From Shinella sp. H4-D48 (GTDB lineage Bacteria > Pseudomonadota > Alphaproteobacteria > Rhizobiales > Rhizobiaceae): 64,000 nucleotides of DNA. Of the stretch, positions 55,639-64,000 are shown one piece after another. The notes below the pieces were generated by a model. That model saw only the letters and a list, made by a program, of their open reading frames with translations. It was not told the DNA's origin and did no database searches. Each line of letters begins with the position of its first letter. Positions within the stretch are counted from its first letter, which is position 1. The position numbers were made by a program, and so were the translations under genes. The DNA lies in NCBI RefSeq assembly GCF_022637395.1, contig NZ_CP093337.1:2588001-2652000 (forward strand). The letters run 5' to 3'.

Positions 55639-56655
55639 TTGGGCGTCGTGATACCGCTTGAAGAAGGCAAAAACAAACAGGCATCGGTGAAGCCGCTCGT
55701 CGACCTTACAAAAGCCGACATGGAACGGGTGAACCAGCTCATCCTGTCGAAAGCCGGTTCCGACGTGCAGATGATTCCCGAGGTTGCAAACCACCTCATC
55801 TCGTCCGGCGGCAAGCGCCTGCGTCCCATGCTGACGCTCGCGGCAGCCTCCATGTTCGGCTATGGCGGCGACCATCACATCAAGCTCGCGACCAGCGTCG
55901 AGTTCATGCACACCGCCACGCTGCTGCATGACGACGTGGTCGATGAGAGCGACCTGCGCCGCGGAAAATCCACCGCCCGCATGATCTGGGGGAACCAGGC
56001 GAGCGTACTCGTCGGCGACTTCCTTCTCGGCCAGGCTTTCAAGATGATGGTCGAGGTCGGCTCGCTGGAAGCGCTCGACGTGCTGTCGACCGCCGCCACG
56101 GTGATCGCCGAGGGCGAGGTTCTGCAGCTGTCCGTCGCCAAGAACATGGAGACGACGGAGGACGACTATCTCGAAGTCATTCGCGCCAAGACGGCCGCCC
56201 TCTTTGCCGCCGCTGCCGAAGTGGGTCCGATTATCGCCAATACCGGCAAGGCCGAGCGCAATGCGCTGAAGTCCTACGGCATGAATCTTGGCCTCGCCTT
56301 CCAGCTGGTCGATGACGCGCTCGACTACGGCGGGAAGGCGGCCGACCTGGGCAAGAACACCGGCGACGATTTTCGCGAGGGCAAGATCACGCTGCCGGTC
56401 ATTCTGGCCTGGCGCCGCGGCACGGCCGAGGACCGTGCGTTCTGGCGCGAGACGATCGAGGGCGGCAAGAGCGACGATGCCAATCTGGAGCGGGCGCTCG
56501 GCCTCATCACCCGCTATGGCGGTCTGACGGACACGATTGCCCGCGCGCAGCATTACGGCATGATCGCCCGCGATGCGCTTGCCCCCCTTCCGGCAAGCCC
56601 CTGGAAGGATGCGCTGCTCGAAGTCATCGACTTCTCCATCGCCCGCGTCAGCTGA
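55639..56655 (+). CDS. Long-chain polyprenyl (octa/decaprenyl) diphosphate synthase
   Basis: A 338-residue trans-prenyltransferase that makes the side chain of ubiquinone. The two Asp-rich motifs are LLHDDVVDESDLRRG and LVDDALDYGG; GGKRLRPMLTL opens the fold. The product chain length (C40 to C50) cannot be set here. The start is TTG 55639 (product begins GVVIPLEEGK, the family N-terminus), with AGGAG upstream; the ATG at 55585 gives 18 more residues without similarity. It uses products of the MEP pathway genes in this window. Confidence 0.93.
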   Translation: MGVVIPLEEGKNKQASVKPLVDLTKADMERVNQLILSKAGSDVQMIPEVANHLISSGGKRLRPMLTLAAASMFGYGGDHHIKLATSVEFMHTATLLHDDVVDESDLRRGKSTARMIWGNQASVLVGDFLLGQAFKMMVEVGSLEALDVLSTAATVIAEGEVLQLSVAKNMETTEDDYLEVIRAKTAALFAAAAEVGPIIANTGKAERNALKSYGMNLGLAFQLVDDALDYGGKAADLGKNTGDDFREGKITLPVILAWRRGTAEDRAFWRETIEGGKSDDANLERALGLITRYGGLTDTIARAQHYGMIARDALAPLPASPWKDALLEVIDFSIARVS

Positions 56656-56724
56656 CGGCATTCCGCCAAATCCGGCGTGGCAGGATTATCTTGCCGCGCC
56701 GCGCCAAAAAAGCCATTCTCTGCC

Positions 56725-56740
56725 GTCATGAGTCCATGAC
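56725..56740. promoter_or_regulatory. Inverted repeat GTCATG-AGTC-CATGAC upstream of the TPR gene
   Basis: A perfect 6-bp inverted repeat with a 4-base spacer lies 81 bases before the TPR gene start, in the 165-base gap after the polyprenyl synthase. It could be an operator or a small hairpin; no known regulator can be assigned. Confidence 0.3.
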
Positions 56741-56820
56741 TGATTTGGGCGCCATCGTGGCAGGACGTGCCGCGCTGGGTGCCGGGGCGACCTTCATACC
56801 TTCCGGTGAAAGGCATTTTG

Positions 56821-58674
56821 ATGCGGCATTTCCTCCTCCTTCGGCTTCTTTCCGGCGTGGCGATTGCTGCCAGCATCACGCTCGCCGGTCCCCTGGCCGG
56901 TCCGTCCGCCGCCTATGCGCAGGACAAGCCCGCTGCCGAGGCGGCCGATGAGACGCCGTTCGATCCGCTGAGCGTCAACACCTTCTCCGGCGCCTTCCTG
57001 GCGGCCCGCACCGCGGATTTCGACAAGGACTACGCCACCGCCGTCAAGCTCTACAAGATCGCGCTCCAGTTCGACCCGACGAACACCGACGTCAAGCAGC
57101 GCCTGATGATCACACAGCTGATGAGCGGCGACTTCGCCGAGGGCGTCAAGCTTGCCGACACGCTGAAGAACGACCCGTCCGTCGAGCGCATCACCTCGAC
57201 CGTGCGCGGCATGGAGGCGATCCGCAAACGTGAATACAAGTCGGCGGAAAAGATCCTCGCCTATAAGGGGCCGAACGATCTCGACCGGATGATGAACGAC
57301 CTCCTGCTCGCCTGGGCCAAGTTCGGCGACGGCAAGCCGAAGGAGGCGCTCAAGCTCGTCACGGGCATGCAGGGGCCGGAATGGCTCGCCATCTTCAAGA
57401 ACTACCATGCCGGCGCGCTGGCCGCTGCCGCAGGCGACAAGGCGACGGCACGCGCACGCCTCAACGAGGCGATCCTCGACCGCAACGGCGCTGGCGCCGC
57501 ACCCGACACCTTCATTCGCGCCGTCATGGCACTGGCCCGGCTTGAGGCCCGCGACGGCAACAAGCAGAAGGCGCTCGACGCGATCTCGGTGGGTGACAAT
57601 TTTGTTACGAGCTACGCGCCGCTGAAGGCGCTGCGCCAGAGCATCGAGGCCGGCGAGAAGCAGGAGCAGCAAGTCCGCACCGCCGCCCAGGGTGCTGCCG
57701 CCGTGCTCTTTTCCATCGGTGGCGCACTGAACCGCGACGGGGCGGAAGACATCGTCGCGCTCTATCTCCAGGCCGCCCGCGCGCTCGACCCCGACAGCGA
57801 CGACGTTCTGGTTCTTCTCGGCGGCATTGCCGAGAACCAGAAGAAGCCGGATATCGCCATCGATTATTATCGGGCTGTGCCCGAGAAATCGCCGATGCGC
57901 CGTATTTCCGAATTGCAGCTCGGCCTCAACCTTGCCGACACCGGCAAGGTTGACGAAGCCAAGAAGCACCTTCAGGAGCTGATCGATGCCGATCCGGCCG
58001 ACCTGCGCAGCTATCTCGCGCTCGGCAGCGTGCTGTCCGACGCCAAGGACTATCGCGCCATGGCCACGCTCTACGACAAGGCCGTCAGTGTCATCGGCTC
58101 GGTTCCGACCCGCAACCACTGGAGCGTCTTCTTCCAGCGTGGCATCGCCTATGAGCGTCTGAAGGAATGGGACAAGGCCGAGCCGAATTTCCGCAAGTCG
58201 CTGGAACTGAACCCCGACCAGCCCCAGGTGCTGAACTATCTCGGCTATTCCTGGGTGGACATGAACCGGAACCTCGACGAGGGCCTGGACATGATCCGCA
58301 AGGCAGTGAGCCTCAAGCCCGATGACGGCTATATCGTCGATTCGCTCGGCTGGGCCTATTACCGTCTCGGCCGCTTCGACGACGCCGTCGCGGAACTGGA
58401 GCGCGCGGCGGAGCTCAAGGCCGGCGATCCCACCGTCAACGATCACCTCGGCGATGCCTACTGGCGCGTCGGCCGCAAACTGGAAGCGACCTTCCAGTGG
58501 AACCGCGCGCTCGGGCTGAAGCCGGAAGACGCGGAGATCGTCAAGATCAAGGACAAGATCGAAAACGGTCTCGCCGATATCAAGCCTTCCGACCCGGCCT
58601 CGGCCGAAGCGAAGGAAGACAAGCCCGCGCAGAAAATCGCGCCGGAAGAAAAAGCCGCGGACCGCAAGTCCTGA
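56821..58674 (+). CDS. Exported tetratricopeptide-repeat protein
   Basis: A 617-residue protein with a signal peptide (to about residue 34, ending AYAQ) and many TPR helices. The clearest repeats are HWSVFFQRGIAYERLKEW, DKAEPNFRKSLELNPDQPQVLNYLGY and GYIVDSLGWAYYRLGRFDDA toward the C-terminus. The tail is Lys/Glu/Ala-rich. TPR proteins of this type are periplasmic adaptor proteins; the partner is not known. It is the first gene of a tight run with ispE (four bases) and moaB. Confidence 0.9.
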   Translation: MRHFLLLRLLSGVAIAASITLAGPLAGPSAAYAQDKPAAEAADETPFDPLSVNTFSGAFLAARTADFDKDYATAVKLYKIALQFDPTNTDVKQRLMITQLMSGDFAEGVKLADTLKNDPSVERITSTVRGMEAIRKREYKSAEKILAYKGPNDLDRMMNDLLLAWAKFGDGKPKEALKLVTGMQGPEWLAIFKNYHAGALAAAAGDKATARARLNEAILDRNGAGAAPDTFIRAVMALARLEARDGNKQKALDAISVGDNFVTSYAPLKALRQSIEAGEKQEQQVRTAAQGAAAVLFSIGGALNRDGAEDIVALYLQAARALDPDSDDVLVLLGGIAENQKKPDIAIDYYRAVPEKSPMRRISELQLGLNLADTGKVDEAKKHLQELIDADPADLRSYLALGSVLSDAKDYRAMATLYDKAVSVIGSVPTRNHWSVFFQRGIAYERLKEWDKAEPNFRKSLELNPDQPQVLNYLGYSWVDMNRNLDEGLDMIRKAVSLKPDDGYIVDSLGWAYYRLGRFDDAVAELERAAELKAGDPTVNDHLGDAYWRVGRKLEATFQWNRALGLKPEDAEIVKIKDKIENGLADIKPSDPASAEAKEDKPAQKIAPEEKAADRKS

Positions 58675-58678
58675 CCGC

Positions 58679-59575
58679 ATGCCCGGCGACACCCTTTCGG
58701 GCTTTGCCGTTATCGAACCGGCGCCCGCCAAGATAAACCTCGCGCTGCACGTCGTCGGCGAGCGCGAGGATGGCTACCATCTCCTCGACAGCCTCGTAAC
58801 CTTCACAGCCTTCGGCGACCGCATCGCGCTGTCGCCGGCCGATGAAGACCGCTTCACGCTGTCCGGCCGCTTTTCCGGCACGCTGGCCGCAGAGGGTGAC
58901 AATCTCGTCACCCGCGCGCGTGACCGCCTGCGTGCGGCGCTGGAACAGACGGGGCAATCCGCCCCGCCCGTGCATATTCATCTGGAAAAGAACCTGCCCA
59001 TTGCCTCCGGCATCGGCGGCGGCTCGGCGGATGCGGCCGCGACACTGCGCGGCCTGCTTGCCCTGTGGCACGCGCATCTGCCCTGCGACCGGCTCGACGC
59101 CATCGCCATCGGGCTCGGCGCGGATGTGCCCATGTGCCTCGCCGGCCGTCCGTTGCTGGCACGCGGCATCGGAGAGGATATCACGCCTGTCGCACTTCCC
59201 GCGCTCTCCATGGTGCTCGCCAACCCTCTCGTGGGTGTCTCGACGCCAGCCGTGTTTCGCGCGCTCGCCTCCAAGCGGAACGGGCCGCTGGCGCTTCAAG
59301 ATATGCCGGAAGACTGGCTGGATGCCATTGCCGGCCTGCGCAACGATCTGGAGCCGCCTGCCCGCCGGCTCTGCCCGCAGATCGGGGAACTGGCCAACGA
59401 TCTTGCCGCGACGGATGCACGCGTCGTGCGGATGTCTGGTTCCGGCGCCTCCTGCTTCGCGCTATACGGTTCGGACGCAATGGCCGAGGCGGCGGCGGCT
59501 TCGCTGAGGCAGCAACACCCCGACTGGTTCATCACCGCCACCCGCACGCTGGAGGGACACAATGGCACGCCTTGA
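58679..59575 (+). CDS. ispE: 4-diphosphocytidyl-2-C-methyl-D-erythritol kinase
   Basis: A 298-residue GHMP-family kinase of the MEP isoprenoid pathway. Motifs: APAKINLALHVVGEREDGYHLLDSL near the N-terminus, the ATP-binding LPIASGIGGGSADAAATL (about residues 105-122) and SGSGASCFALY at the C-terminus. It starts four bases after the TPR gene and overlaps moaB by 14 bases, so the three are cotranscribed. Confidence 0.96.
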   Translation: MPGDTLSGFAVIEPAPAKINLALHVVGEREDGYHLLDSLVTFTAFGDRIALSPADEDRFTLSGRFSGTLAAEGDNLVTRARDRLRAALEQTGQSAPPVHIHLEKNLPIASGIGGGSADAAATLRGLLALWHAHLPCDRLDAIAIGLGADVPMCLAGRPLLARGIGEDITPVALPALSMVLANPLVGVSTPAVFRALASKRNGPLALQDMPEDWLDAIAGLRNDLEPPARRLCPQIGELANDLAATDARVVRMSGSGASCFALYGSDAMAEAAAASLRQQHPDWFITATRTLEGHNGTP

Positions 59576-60110
59576 CGAGACGAGACCGTTCATCCCGGTC
59601 GGCATCGCGGTGCTGACCGTCTCGGATACCCGCACACCAGAGACAGACCGTTCCGGGGATACGCTGGTCGCGCGCATCGCCGACGCCGGCCACAGGCTCG
59701 TTGCCCGCGCGATCGTGCCGGACGATATCGCCACCATTCGCGCGCAGGTCGAGGCCTGGACGCGCGACGATGCGGTCGACGTTGTCATCACCACCGGCGG
59801 CACGGGCTTCACGGGCCGCGATGTGACGCCGGAGGCATTGGAGCCGATCTTCGAGAAACGCATGGACGGCTTTTCGGAGGTCTTCCACCGCATCTCCTAT
59901 GACAAGATCGGCACCTCCACGATCCAGTCGCGCGCGACGGGCGGTGTCACCAACGCCACCTTCATCTTCGTGCTGCCCGGCTCGCCCGGCGCCTGCAAGG
60001 ATGCCTGGGACGGCATTCTCAAGGCACAACTCGACTACAGGCACATGCCCTGCAATTTCGTGGAAATCATGCCGCGTCTCGACGAGCACCTGAAGCGCTC
60101 GGCCTGCTGA
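59562..60110 (+). CDS. moaB: Molybdenum cofactor biosynthesis protein B (MoaB/MogA family)
   Basis: A 182-residue protein that acts in adenylylation of molybdopterin. The motif TTGGTGFTGRDVTPEA is clear at about residues 76-91, then PGSPGACKDAWDGIL. FIPVGIAVLTVSDTR opens the fold. It overlaps ispE by 14 bases and is convergent with the glycosyltransferase gene, six bases apart. No other molybdenum cofactor gene is in the window. Confidence 0.94.
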   Translation: MARLDETRPFIPVGIAVLTVSDTRTPETDRSGDTLVARIADAGHRLVARAIVPDDIATIRAQVEAWTRDDAVDVVITTGGTGFTGRDVTPEALEPIFEKRMDGFSEVFHRISYDKIGTSTIQSRATGGVTNATFIFVLPGSPGACKDAWDGILKAQLDYRHMPCNFVEIMPRLDEHLKRSAC

Positions 60111-60116
60111 GCCGCC

Positions 60117-60653
60117 TCAACCGGCCACGAGCTGCGCGCGCATCGCCCTGATCGCCCAGGCGGGCACGATCTCGGCAACGAGCGAAAAGGTCTTCGTACC
60201 CTTTGCGATGTCGGACAGGGACATGCCGGTGCGCACTGCGGCCGCAGCCTGCCGTTTGCTGACAAGATAGCCCTGCTCGAGTGGCGAAAGGCGGCGCCCG
60301 AAGCGTTTCAGGAATGGGCGACGGTGATTGCGCGAGCCGGTGAACCGCGCCGGGCCGGCACTGACCGAGACATGATCGGCGATGGCATCGACCCAGCCGG
60401 TCATCGGGCGTGCGCCGGGCTCCAGCAGGAGCAGCCAGTCGCCGCGCGCCGCGCGCACGACATCCTTCATGTCCCAGCTGGTGAGAAACCGGCAACCGGC
60501 TGCATCCGCCACACGGCCGGAACCATCGCGCGAGCCGTGATCGAGCACGATGACCTCCCGCACGATTCCCTCGACAGCACCCGGAACAAGCGCCGAAAGC
60601 GTCTGAGCAAGCTCGGCCTCGTTGTCCCGGCATTCGATGATGATCGTCAGCAT
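60117..60653 (-). CDS. Short glycosyltransferase family 2-like protein
   Basis: A 178-residue protein that begins like a GT-A glycosyltransferase (MLTIIIECRDNEAELAQTLS) and has VLDHGSRDGSGRVADAAGC, then a GDWLLLLEPGARP segment in place of the usual nucleotide-sugar DxD. It is much shorter than usual GT2 enzymes (about 230-300 residues) and lacks a clear DxD, so it may be inactive or specialised. The longer frame to 60743 is unlikely, since it runs into the promoter of the radical SAM gene. Confidence 0.72.
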   Translation of the reverse strand: MLTIIIECRDNEAELAQTLSALVPGAVEGIVREVIVLDHGSRDGSGRVADAAGCRFLTSWDMKDVVRAARGDWLLLLEPGARPMTGWVDAIADHVSVSAGPARFTGSRNHRRPFLKRFGRRLSPLEQGYLVSKRQAAAAVRTGMSLSDIAKGTKTFSLVAEIVPAWAIRAMRAQLVAG

Positions 60654-60747
60654 ACATCCTACTACCGCATCGCAGCATGAATTGCCACCGCCGCAAGACC
60701 GTCGCATTGCCGCATGGTTAGGCGACATGGTTAGCCGGAACAAATTT

Positions 60748-60762
60748 GTTCTTGCATTGTTC
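60748..60762 (+). promoter_or_regulatory. LexA/SOS box (GTTC-N7-GTTC) upstream of the radical SAM gene
   Basis: GTTCTTGCATTGTTC is an exact match to the alphaproteobacterial LexA operator (direct repeat GTTC-N7-GTTC). It overlaps a plausible -35 (TTGTTC at 60757-60762), with TATAGT or ATATAG 17-18 bases downstream as a -10, and lies 62 bases before the ATG. It is also part of a palindrome GAACAAATTTGTTC at 60738-60751. The region 60654-60824 holds no gene. Confidence 0.75.
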
Positions 60763-60824
60763 TCATTTCGATTATAGGAATATAGTCATTGAACCGGGGC
60801 GAGACGGTCCCGCCGGAGATAGCC

Positions 60825-61982
60825 ATGAACGATGTTGCAAACCTGAGGCAGGGTGCCCTAGCGCCCGGCCATGCGAAGGATGTTGCCGAAGCACTGCTGG
60901 CTGATACGGGCATGCGCATCGATGGAGACCGCCGACGCGGTCGGGGCGCCGGGCTCAACTTCACCGGCCGTTTCGAGCCCGTGACGCGCGAAAGCTTCGA
61001 CGACGGCTGGCAGACGCTGGAGGAGCTTCCGCCGTTCCGCACCGAGGTCCAAGTCGAGAAGCCGCGTACCATCATCACCCGCAACGAATCGCCGGATATT
61101 CCCTTTGACCGCTCGATCAATCCCTATCGCGGCTGCGAGCATGGCTGCATCTACTGCTTCGCCAGGCCGACTCATGCCTTCATGGGCCTGTCCGCTGGCC
61201 TCGATTTCGAAGCGAAGCTCTTCGCCAAGCCGGATGCGCCCAAGCTGCTCGAACGCGAATTGTCCAAGCCCGGCTACAAGCCGCGTGTCATCGCGATCGG
61301 CACCAATACCGACCCCTACCAGCCTATCGAGAAGGAATGGCGTATCATGCGCCAGATTCTCGAAGTGCTCGACAAGGCCAACCATCCTGTCTCGATCGTC
61401 ACCAAGTCGGCGCTCGTCATGCGCGATATGGATATTCTCTCCCGCATGGCCGCCCGCGGCCTGGCCTGGGTCGGCATGTCGGTGACGACACTCGACCGGA
61501 AGCTTGCCCGCACCATGGAGCCGCGGGCAGCCACCCCGTCACGCCGGCTGGCGGCGATACGCGCGCTCTCCGATGCCGGCATCCCCACCGCCGTCATGAT
61601 GGCGCCGATCATTCCCGGCCTCAATGATCACGAGATCGAAAAGGTGCTCGATTCGGGCAAGGCGGCCGGGGCGATGGAAGCGAGCTATGTGCTGCTGCGC
61701 CTGCCGCTGGAAGTGAGCCCCCTCTTCCGTGAGTGGCTGCTGCGCAACTATCCGGATCGCTATCGCCATGTCATGTCGCTCGTGCGCTCCATGCGTGACG
61801 GCAAGGATTACGACGCGGAGTTCGGCAAGCGCATGAAGGGTGCCGGCCCTTATGCGTGGCAGATCGCGCGGCGCTTCGAGATGGCCAGCAAGCGGCTGGA
61901 ACTGACGCGAACGCGCCGGAACCTGTCCGGCGACCAGTTCATTCCGCCCTCGGGCAGCGGCGTGCAGTTGTCCTTGCTCTGA
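60825..61982 (+). CDS. PA0069/SplB-like radical SAM protein
   Basis: A 385-residue radical SAM enzyme of the COG1533 group, named after spore photoproduct lyase. The iron-sulfur motif is in [19 protein letters not shown] (CxxxCxxC, near residue 105); [18 protein letters not shown] precedes it, and [17 protein letters not shown] follows. [14 protein letters not shown] is also family-typical. GGAGATAGCC precedes the ATG at 60825. Its activity is unknown, but the SOS box upstream suggests induction by DNA damage. It is in the same direction as rnhB but 268 bases away. Confidence 0.9.
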   Translation: MNDVANLRQGALAPGHAKDVAEALLADTGMRIDGDRRRGRGAGLNFTGRFEPVTRESFDDGWQTLEELPPFRTEVQVEKPRTIITRNESPDIPFDRSINPYRGCEHGCIYCFARPTHAFMGLSAGLDFEAKLFAKPDAPKLLERELSKPGYKPRVIAIGTNTDPYQPIEKEWRIMRQILEVLDKANHPVSIVTKSALVMRDMDILSRMAARGLAWVGMSVTTLDRKLARTMEPRAATPSRRLAAIRALSDAGIPTAVMMAPIIPGLNDHEIEKVLDSGKAAGAMEASYVLLRLPLEVSPLFREWLLRNYPDRYRHVMSLVRSMRDGKDYDAEFGKRMKGAGPYAWQIARRFEMASKRLELTRTRRNLSGDQFIPPSGSGVQLSLL

Positions 61983-62250
61983 AAGTCGGTGGGTGAGGTT
62001 TAACCGCCTACCCCGCGCGGCGTTCCGACAAGGCGGCATGCCTTACGGCAAACGGGGCCGTGACCCACATCACCGCCAAGGCCGCGACAGTGATTTGAAA
62101 GTTCTGCGCAGTTCCTCGGGCCGGCCGGCTCTTGAAAGGGCGCTATCCTCTTCCGGTCCGCCAATCCCCGGGCGCACCGGTTGCCCCTCCGGCATCCGCC
62201 TCCTGCCGGGGGACTTGCAGGGAATCGGACGGATGTGCGAGGTTCGCCGC

Positions 62251-62901
62251 ATGTCCCGTCCCGCATCCTCCGATTCCCGCCTTCTTTTCGATATGCCCGA
62301 AGGGCCCGACTTCTCGATGGAGATGGCGGCCAGAAAACGCGGCCTCTGGCCGGTCGCCGGGACTGACGAGGCCGGGCGCGGCCCTTTGGCCGGGCCCGTG
62401 GTCGCGGCGGCGGTCGTGCTCGACCCTGATAACATTCCCGATGGTCTTCGCGATTCCAAGCAATTGAGCGCGGCGAAGCGGGAAATGCTGTTTGCCCGCA
62501 TCATGGAAACGGCCTTCGTATCCGTCGCGTCAAGTTCCTCGCGGCGCATTGATACGATCGACATCCGCAAGGCGAGCCTCGACGCCATGCGCCGCGCCGT
62601 CGCGGGTCTCGAAGTGGCGCCGAGGCTCGTCCTGACGGACGGCCGTGACGTGCCGCCGGGCCTAGCCTGCGAGGGCCGGGCCGTCATCAAGGGCGACGCG
62701 CTCTCCGTTTCGATTTCTGCGGCCTCGATCGTCGCCAAGGTGATGCGCGACCGGATGATGGCGCGCGCGGAAGAAACCTATCCAGGATACGGCTTTGCCG
62801 TGCATGCCGGTTATGCCACCCAGGTGCACCGCAGCGCTATCGAGTCCATCGGTCCCTGCCGCCTCCACCGCATGAGCTTTCGCCCGCTGCGCAAGGACTG
62901 A
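62251..62901 (+). CDS. rnhB: Ribonuclease HII
   Basis: A 216-residue RNase HII that removes single ribonucleotides from DNA. Motifs: [21 protein letters not shown] (catalytic Asp-Glu), [11 protein letters not shown], and [17 protein letters not shown]. The start [19 protein letters not shown] at 62251 has GCGAGG upstream; an ATG at 62233 would add six residues. The frame is open to 61993, but this stretch (61983-62250) shows no coding features and is probably the gene's leader. Both RNase H types, rnhA and rnhB, are in this window. Confidence 0.95.
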   Translation: MSRPASSDSRLLFDMPEGPDFSMEMAARKRGLWPVAGTDEAGRGPLAGPVVAAAVVLDPDNIPDGLRDSKQLSAAKREMLFARIMETAFVSVASSSSRRIDTIDIRKASLDAMRRAVAGLEVAPRLVLTDGRDVPPGLACEGRAVIKGDALSVSISAASIVAKVMRDRMMARAEETYPGYGFAVHAGYATQVHRSAIESIGPCRLHRMSFRPLRKD

Positions 62902-63056
62902 TCCACCCCCTCCGCAACAATTGCAGATCACCAGTTCTACGCTGGATATCAAAGCGCGCACGCTGGCTGCCAACCGGCAGAGGCGCGAAAGTATCGTGTC
63001 TGATCGCCAGCGTCGAACACTCAGCACAGACCAATGTTGGGTATACGCCGGACGCA

Positions 63057-63084
63057 AAAAAGGCCGGATCGCTCCGGCCTTTTT
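63057..63084. terminator. Bidirectional terminator between rnhB and the atp genes
   Basis: AAAAAGGCCGGA and TCCGGCCTTTTT form a perfect 12-bp stem around TCGC. A/T runs on both sides make it work for atpF (minus) and rnhB (plus). The rest of 62902-63106 has no gene. Confidence 0.85.
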
Positions 63085-63106
63085 CAATTCATCGAGAATG
63101 GCGACC

Positions 63107-63592
63107 TCAGTTGAGGCGGCTCTTCACTTCGCTGATCGCGTTGTCGAAGAGCGACTTGCCGGTTGCGGCATCTGCCTTGGCGGCGATGACCTTCTCGGCG
63201 GCCGCGACAGCGAGATCGACGGCTGCGGCGCGCACGGCGTTGATCGCGTCGACTTCCGCCTGCTTGATCTTCTGCTCGGAGAGCGCGGTGCGGCGGGTGA
63301 CGTATTCCTCGGTCTTCTGCTTGGCCTCGGCGGTCAGGGCGCTCGCTTCGCGTTCAGCGGCGGCGACGATGCTTGCAGCTTCCGCCTCGGCATCCTTGCG
63401 CTTGCGCTGGTATTCGGCGAGCAAGTGCTGGGCCTCCTCGCGAAGACGCTTGGCTTCCGCCAGCTCGTTCTGGATCTTCTCGGCACGGGCGTCGAGACCC
63501 TTGGCCATCATGCCCGGAACCTTGAGATAGGCAATCAGGGCCAGGAACAGCAGGAGGCCGACAAAGGCATAGAATGTTGCGTCGAATGCCAT
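63107..63592 (-). CDS. atpF: F0F1 ATP synthase subunit b
   Basis: A 161-residue stator subunit. One N-terminal membrane helix (FYAFVGLLLFLALIAYLKVPGMM) is followed by a long Ala/Glu/Lys-rich coiled coil (ARAEKIQNELAEAKRLREEAQHLL..., EKVIAAKADAATGK near the end). It is the last gene of the minus-strand atp run, 10 bases downstream of the b' gene, and the strong terminator follows. Confidence 0.95.
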   Translation of the reverse strand: MAFDATFYAFVGLLLFLALIAYLKVPGMMAKGLDARAEKIQNELAEAKRLREEAQHLLAEYQRKRKDAEAEAASIVAAAEREASALTAEAKQKTEEYVTRRTALSEQKIKQAEVDAINAVRAAAVDLAVAAAEKVIAAKADAATGKSLFDNAISEVKSRLN

Positions 63593-63602
63593 GGTATCCT
63601 CC

Positions 63603-64000
63603 TTATTCGCCCGCTGCCGACTTCACGGCCGAAGCGATCTCGGCCTTGGTGGCCTTGGCGCCGATCAGCTGTTCGACGACGGCTGCGGTCGTTTCCTCGG
63701 CAATCGTGCCGACATCGGCAAGCGCCTTGGCCTTGATTTCGGCGATGCGCGTTTCCGCACCGGCGATCTTGTCCTGCAGCGAGGCTTCGATCTTGGCGCG
63801 CTCGGCGTCGGCCTTGGCCTTGGCTTCGTCGCGGGCAGTCGAGGCGATCGCGTTGCCCTTGGCGCGGGCAGCGGCGAGTTCCTGTTCGTAGGAAGCGATC
63901 GCAGCGTCGGCTTCCGCCTTCAGGCGGGACGCTTCGTCGAGATCCTGTGCGATGCGGTCGTGCCGCGTCTCCAGAATGCCGCCGATGCGCGGAATGACGA
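63603..64000 (-). CDS. F0F1 ATP synthase subunit b' (5' end outside window)
   Basis: About 132 C-terminal residues of the b' subunit run to the right edge; the start lies beyond it. The sequence begins [24 protein letters not shown], which is the b' signature after the membrane helix, then a long Ala/Glu/Lys coiled coil ending SAVKSAAGE. Having separate b and b' genes is typical of photosynthetic and alphaproteobacterial ATP synthases. The gene name is atpF', atpX or atpG in different genomes. Confidence 0.92.
   Translation of the reverse strand, partial: VIPRIGGILETRHDRIAQDLDEASRLKAEADAAIASYEQELAAARAKGNAIASTARDEAKAKADAERAKIEASLQDKIAGAETRIAEIKAKALADVGTIAEETTAAVVEQLIGAKATKAEIASAVKSAAGE

Noticed and set aside
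56794-58731. A 645-codon minus-strand frame antisense to the TPR gene.
   Set aside because: No recognisable domain, while the plus strand gives a signal peptide and TPR helices with intergenic spacing that fits the operon.
60737-60761. GGAAC-N16-TGTT upstream of the radical SAM gene, considered as an EcfG promoter.
   Set aside because: The -10 part is TGTT rather than CGTT, and the same bases form an exact SOS box and a sigma70-like promoter, which explain it better.
62101-62114. GTTC-TGCGCA-GTTC upstream of rnhB, considered as an SOS box.
   Set aside because: The spacer is six bases, not seven, so it does not fit the LexA direct repeat.

Overview
The window is a GC-rich stretch of an alphaproteobacterial chromosome, most likely from the Rhizobiaceae (Rhizobium/Shinella/Ensifer/Agrobacterium-like). 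The evidence is the gene content and order: a ctaC-ctaD-ctaB-coxF-ctaG-ctaE-DUF983-surf1 oxidase cluster followed by ispH-thrB-rnhA, a BioMNY biotin transporter, split ATP synthase b and b' genes, IalB, BA14K and RT0821-type envelope proteins, a rhizobial-type palindromic intergenic repeat, and alphaproteobacterial regulatory motifs (EcfG promoters, a GTTC-N7-GTTC SOS box, a FixK/FnrN box). It is essentially all coding core chromosome. I saw no rRNA or tRNA gene, CRISPR array, prophage or insertion sequence.

Layout. 0-5 kb: a zinc metallopeptidase, a CsbD stress protein under an EcfG-type promoter, YqgE, a DsbD-N-like protein, a peroxiredoxin and a LysE exporter. 4-13.7 kb (minus strand): the aa3 cytochrome c oxidase structural and assembly genes, then DUF1304, ispH, thrB and rnhA. 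14-22 kb: IalB, TldD, a LysR regulator, a polysaccharide deacetylase, PdxH, an RT0821-type lipoprotein, a DnaJ-like protein, FabI, a histidine phosphatase and a DUF1344 protein. 22.7-26.3 kb: a large membrane c-di-GMP enzyme with three tandem PAS repeats. 26-36 kb: aroC, YcaQ, then bioM-bioN-bioY running into an acyl-CoA ligase, a thiolase and a GFA protein, followed by a thioesterase, an MDR oxidoreductase, a histone deacetylase-like enzyme and xseB. 36-43.6 kb: a MntA/HepT toxin-antitoxin-like pair, pirin, two DUF1801 genes, dxs, TlyA and an RlmD/TrmA-type methyltransferase. 43.6-51 kb: crotonase and acyl-CoA dehydrogenase, BA14K, GH25 lysozyme, DUF2207 and LemA. 51-60.7 kb: glyQ, an NAD epimerase, SppA-type protease, a TrmN6-like methyltransferase, DUF2007, polyprenyl diphosphate synthase, a TPR protein, ispE, moaB and a small glycosyltransferase. 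60.8-64 kb: a SplB-like radical SAM protein behind a LexA box, rnhB and the atpF/atpF' genes.

Functional links. ispH, dxs, ispE and the long-chain polyprenyl synthase are four isoprenoid/quinone-tail genes within 55 kb. The oxidase cluster holds subunits, heme O synthase, CuB insertion factor and Surf1 together. The bioMNY operon reads directly into acyl-CoA metabolic genes, suggesting an unproven link between biotin uptake and a dicarboxylyl-CoA or acyl-CoA step.

The most interesting non-coding signals are a perfect FNR/FixK box between ctaC and ialB, placed for class II activation away from the oxidase, two EcfG-type promoters, and the consensus SOS box upstream of the SplB-like gene. Several starts were moved from the longest reading frame to positions supported by a Shine-Dalgarno sequence or family alignment from memory. 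No database search was possible, so family names rest on recognised motifs.
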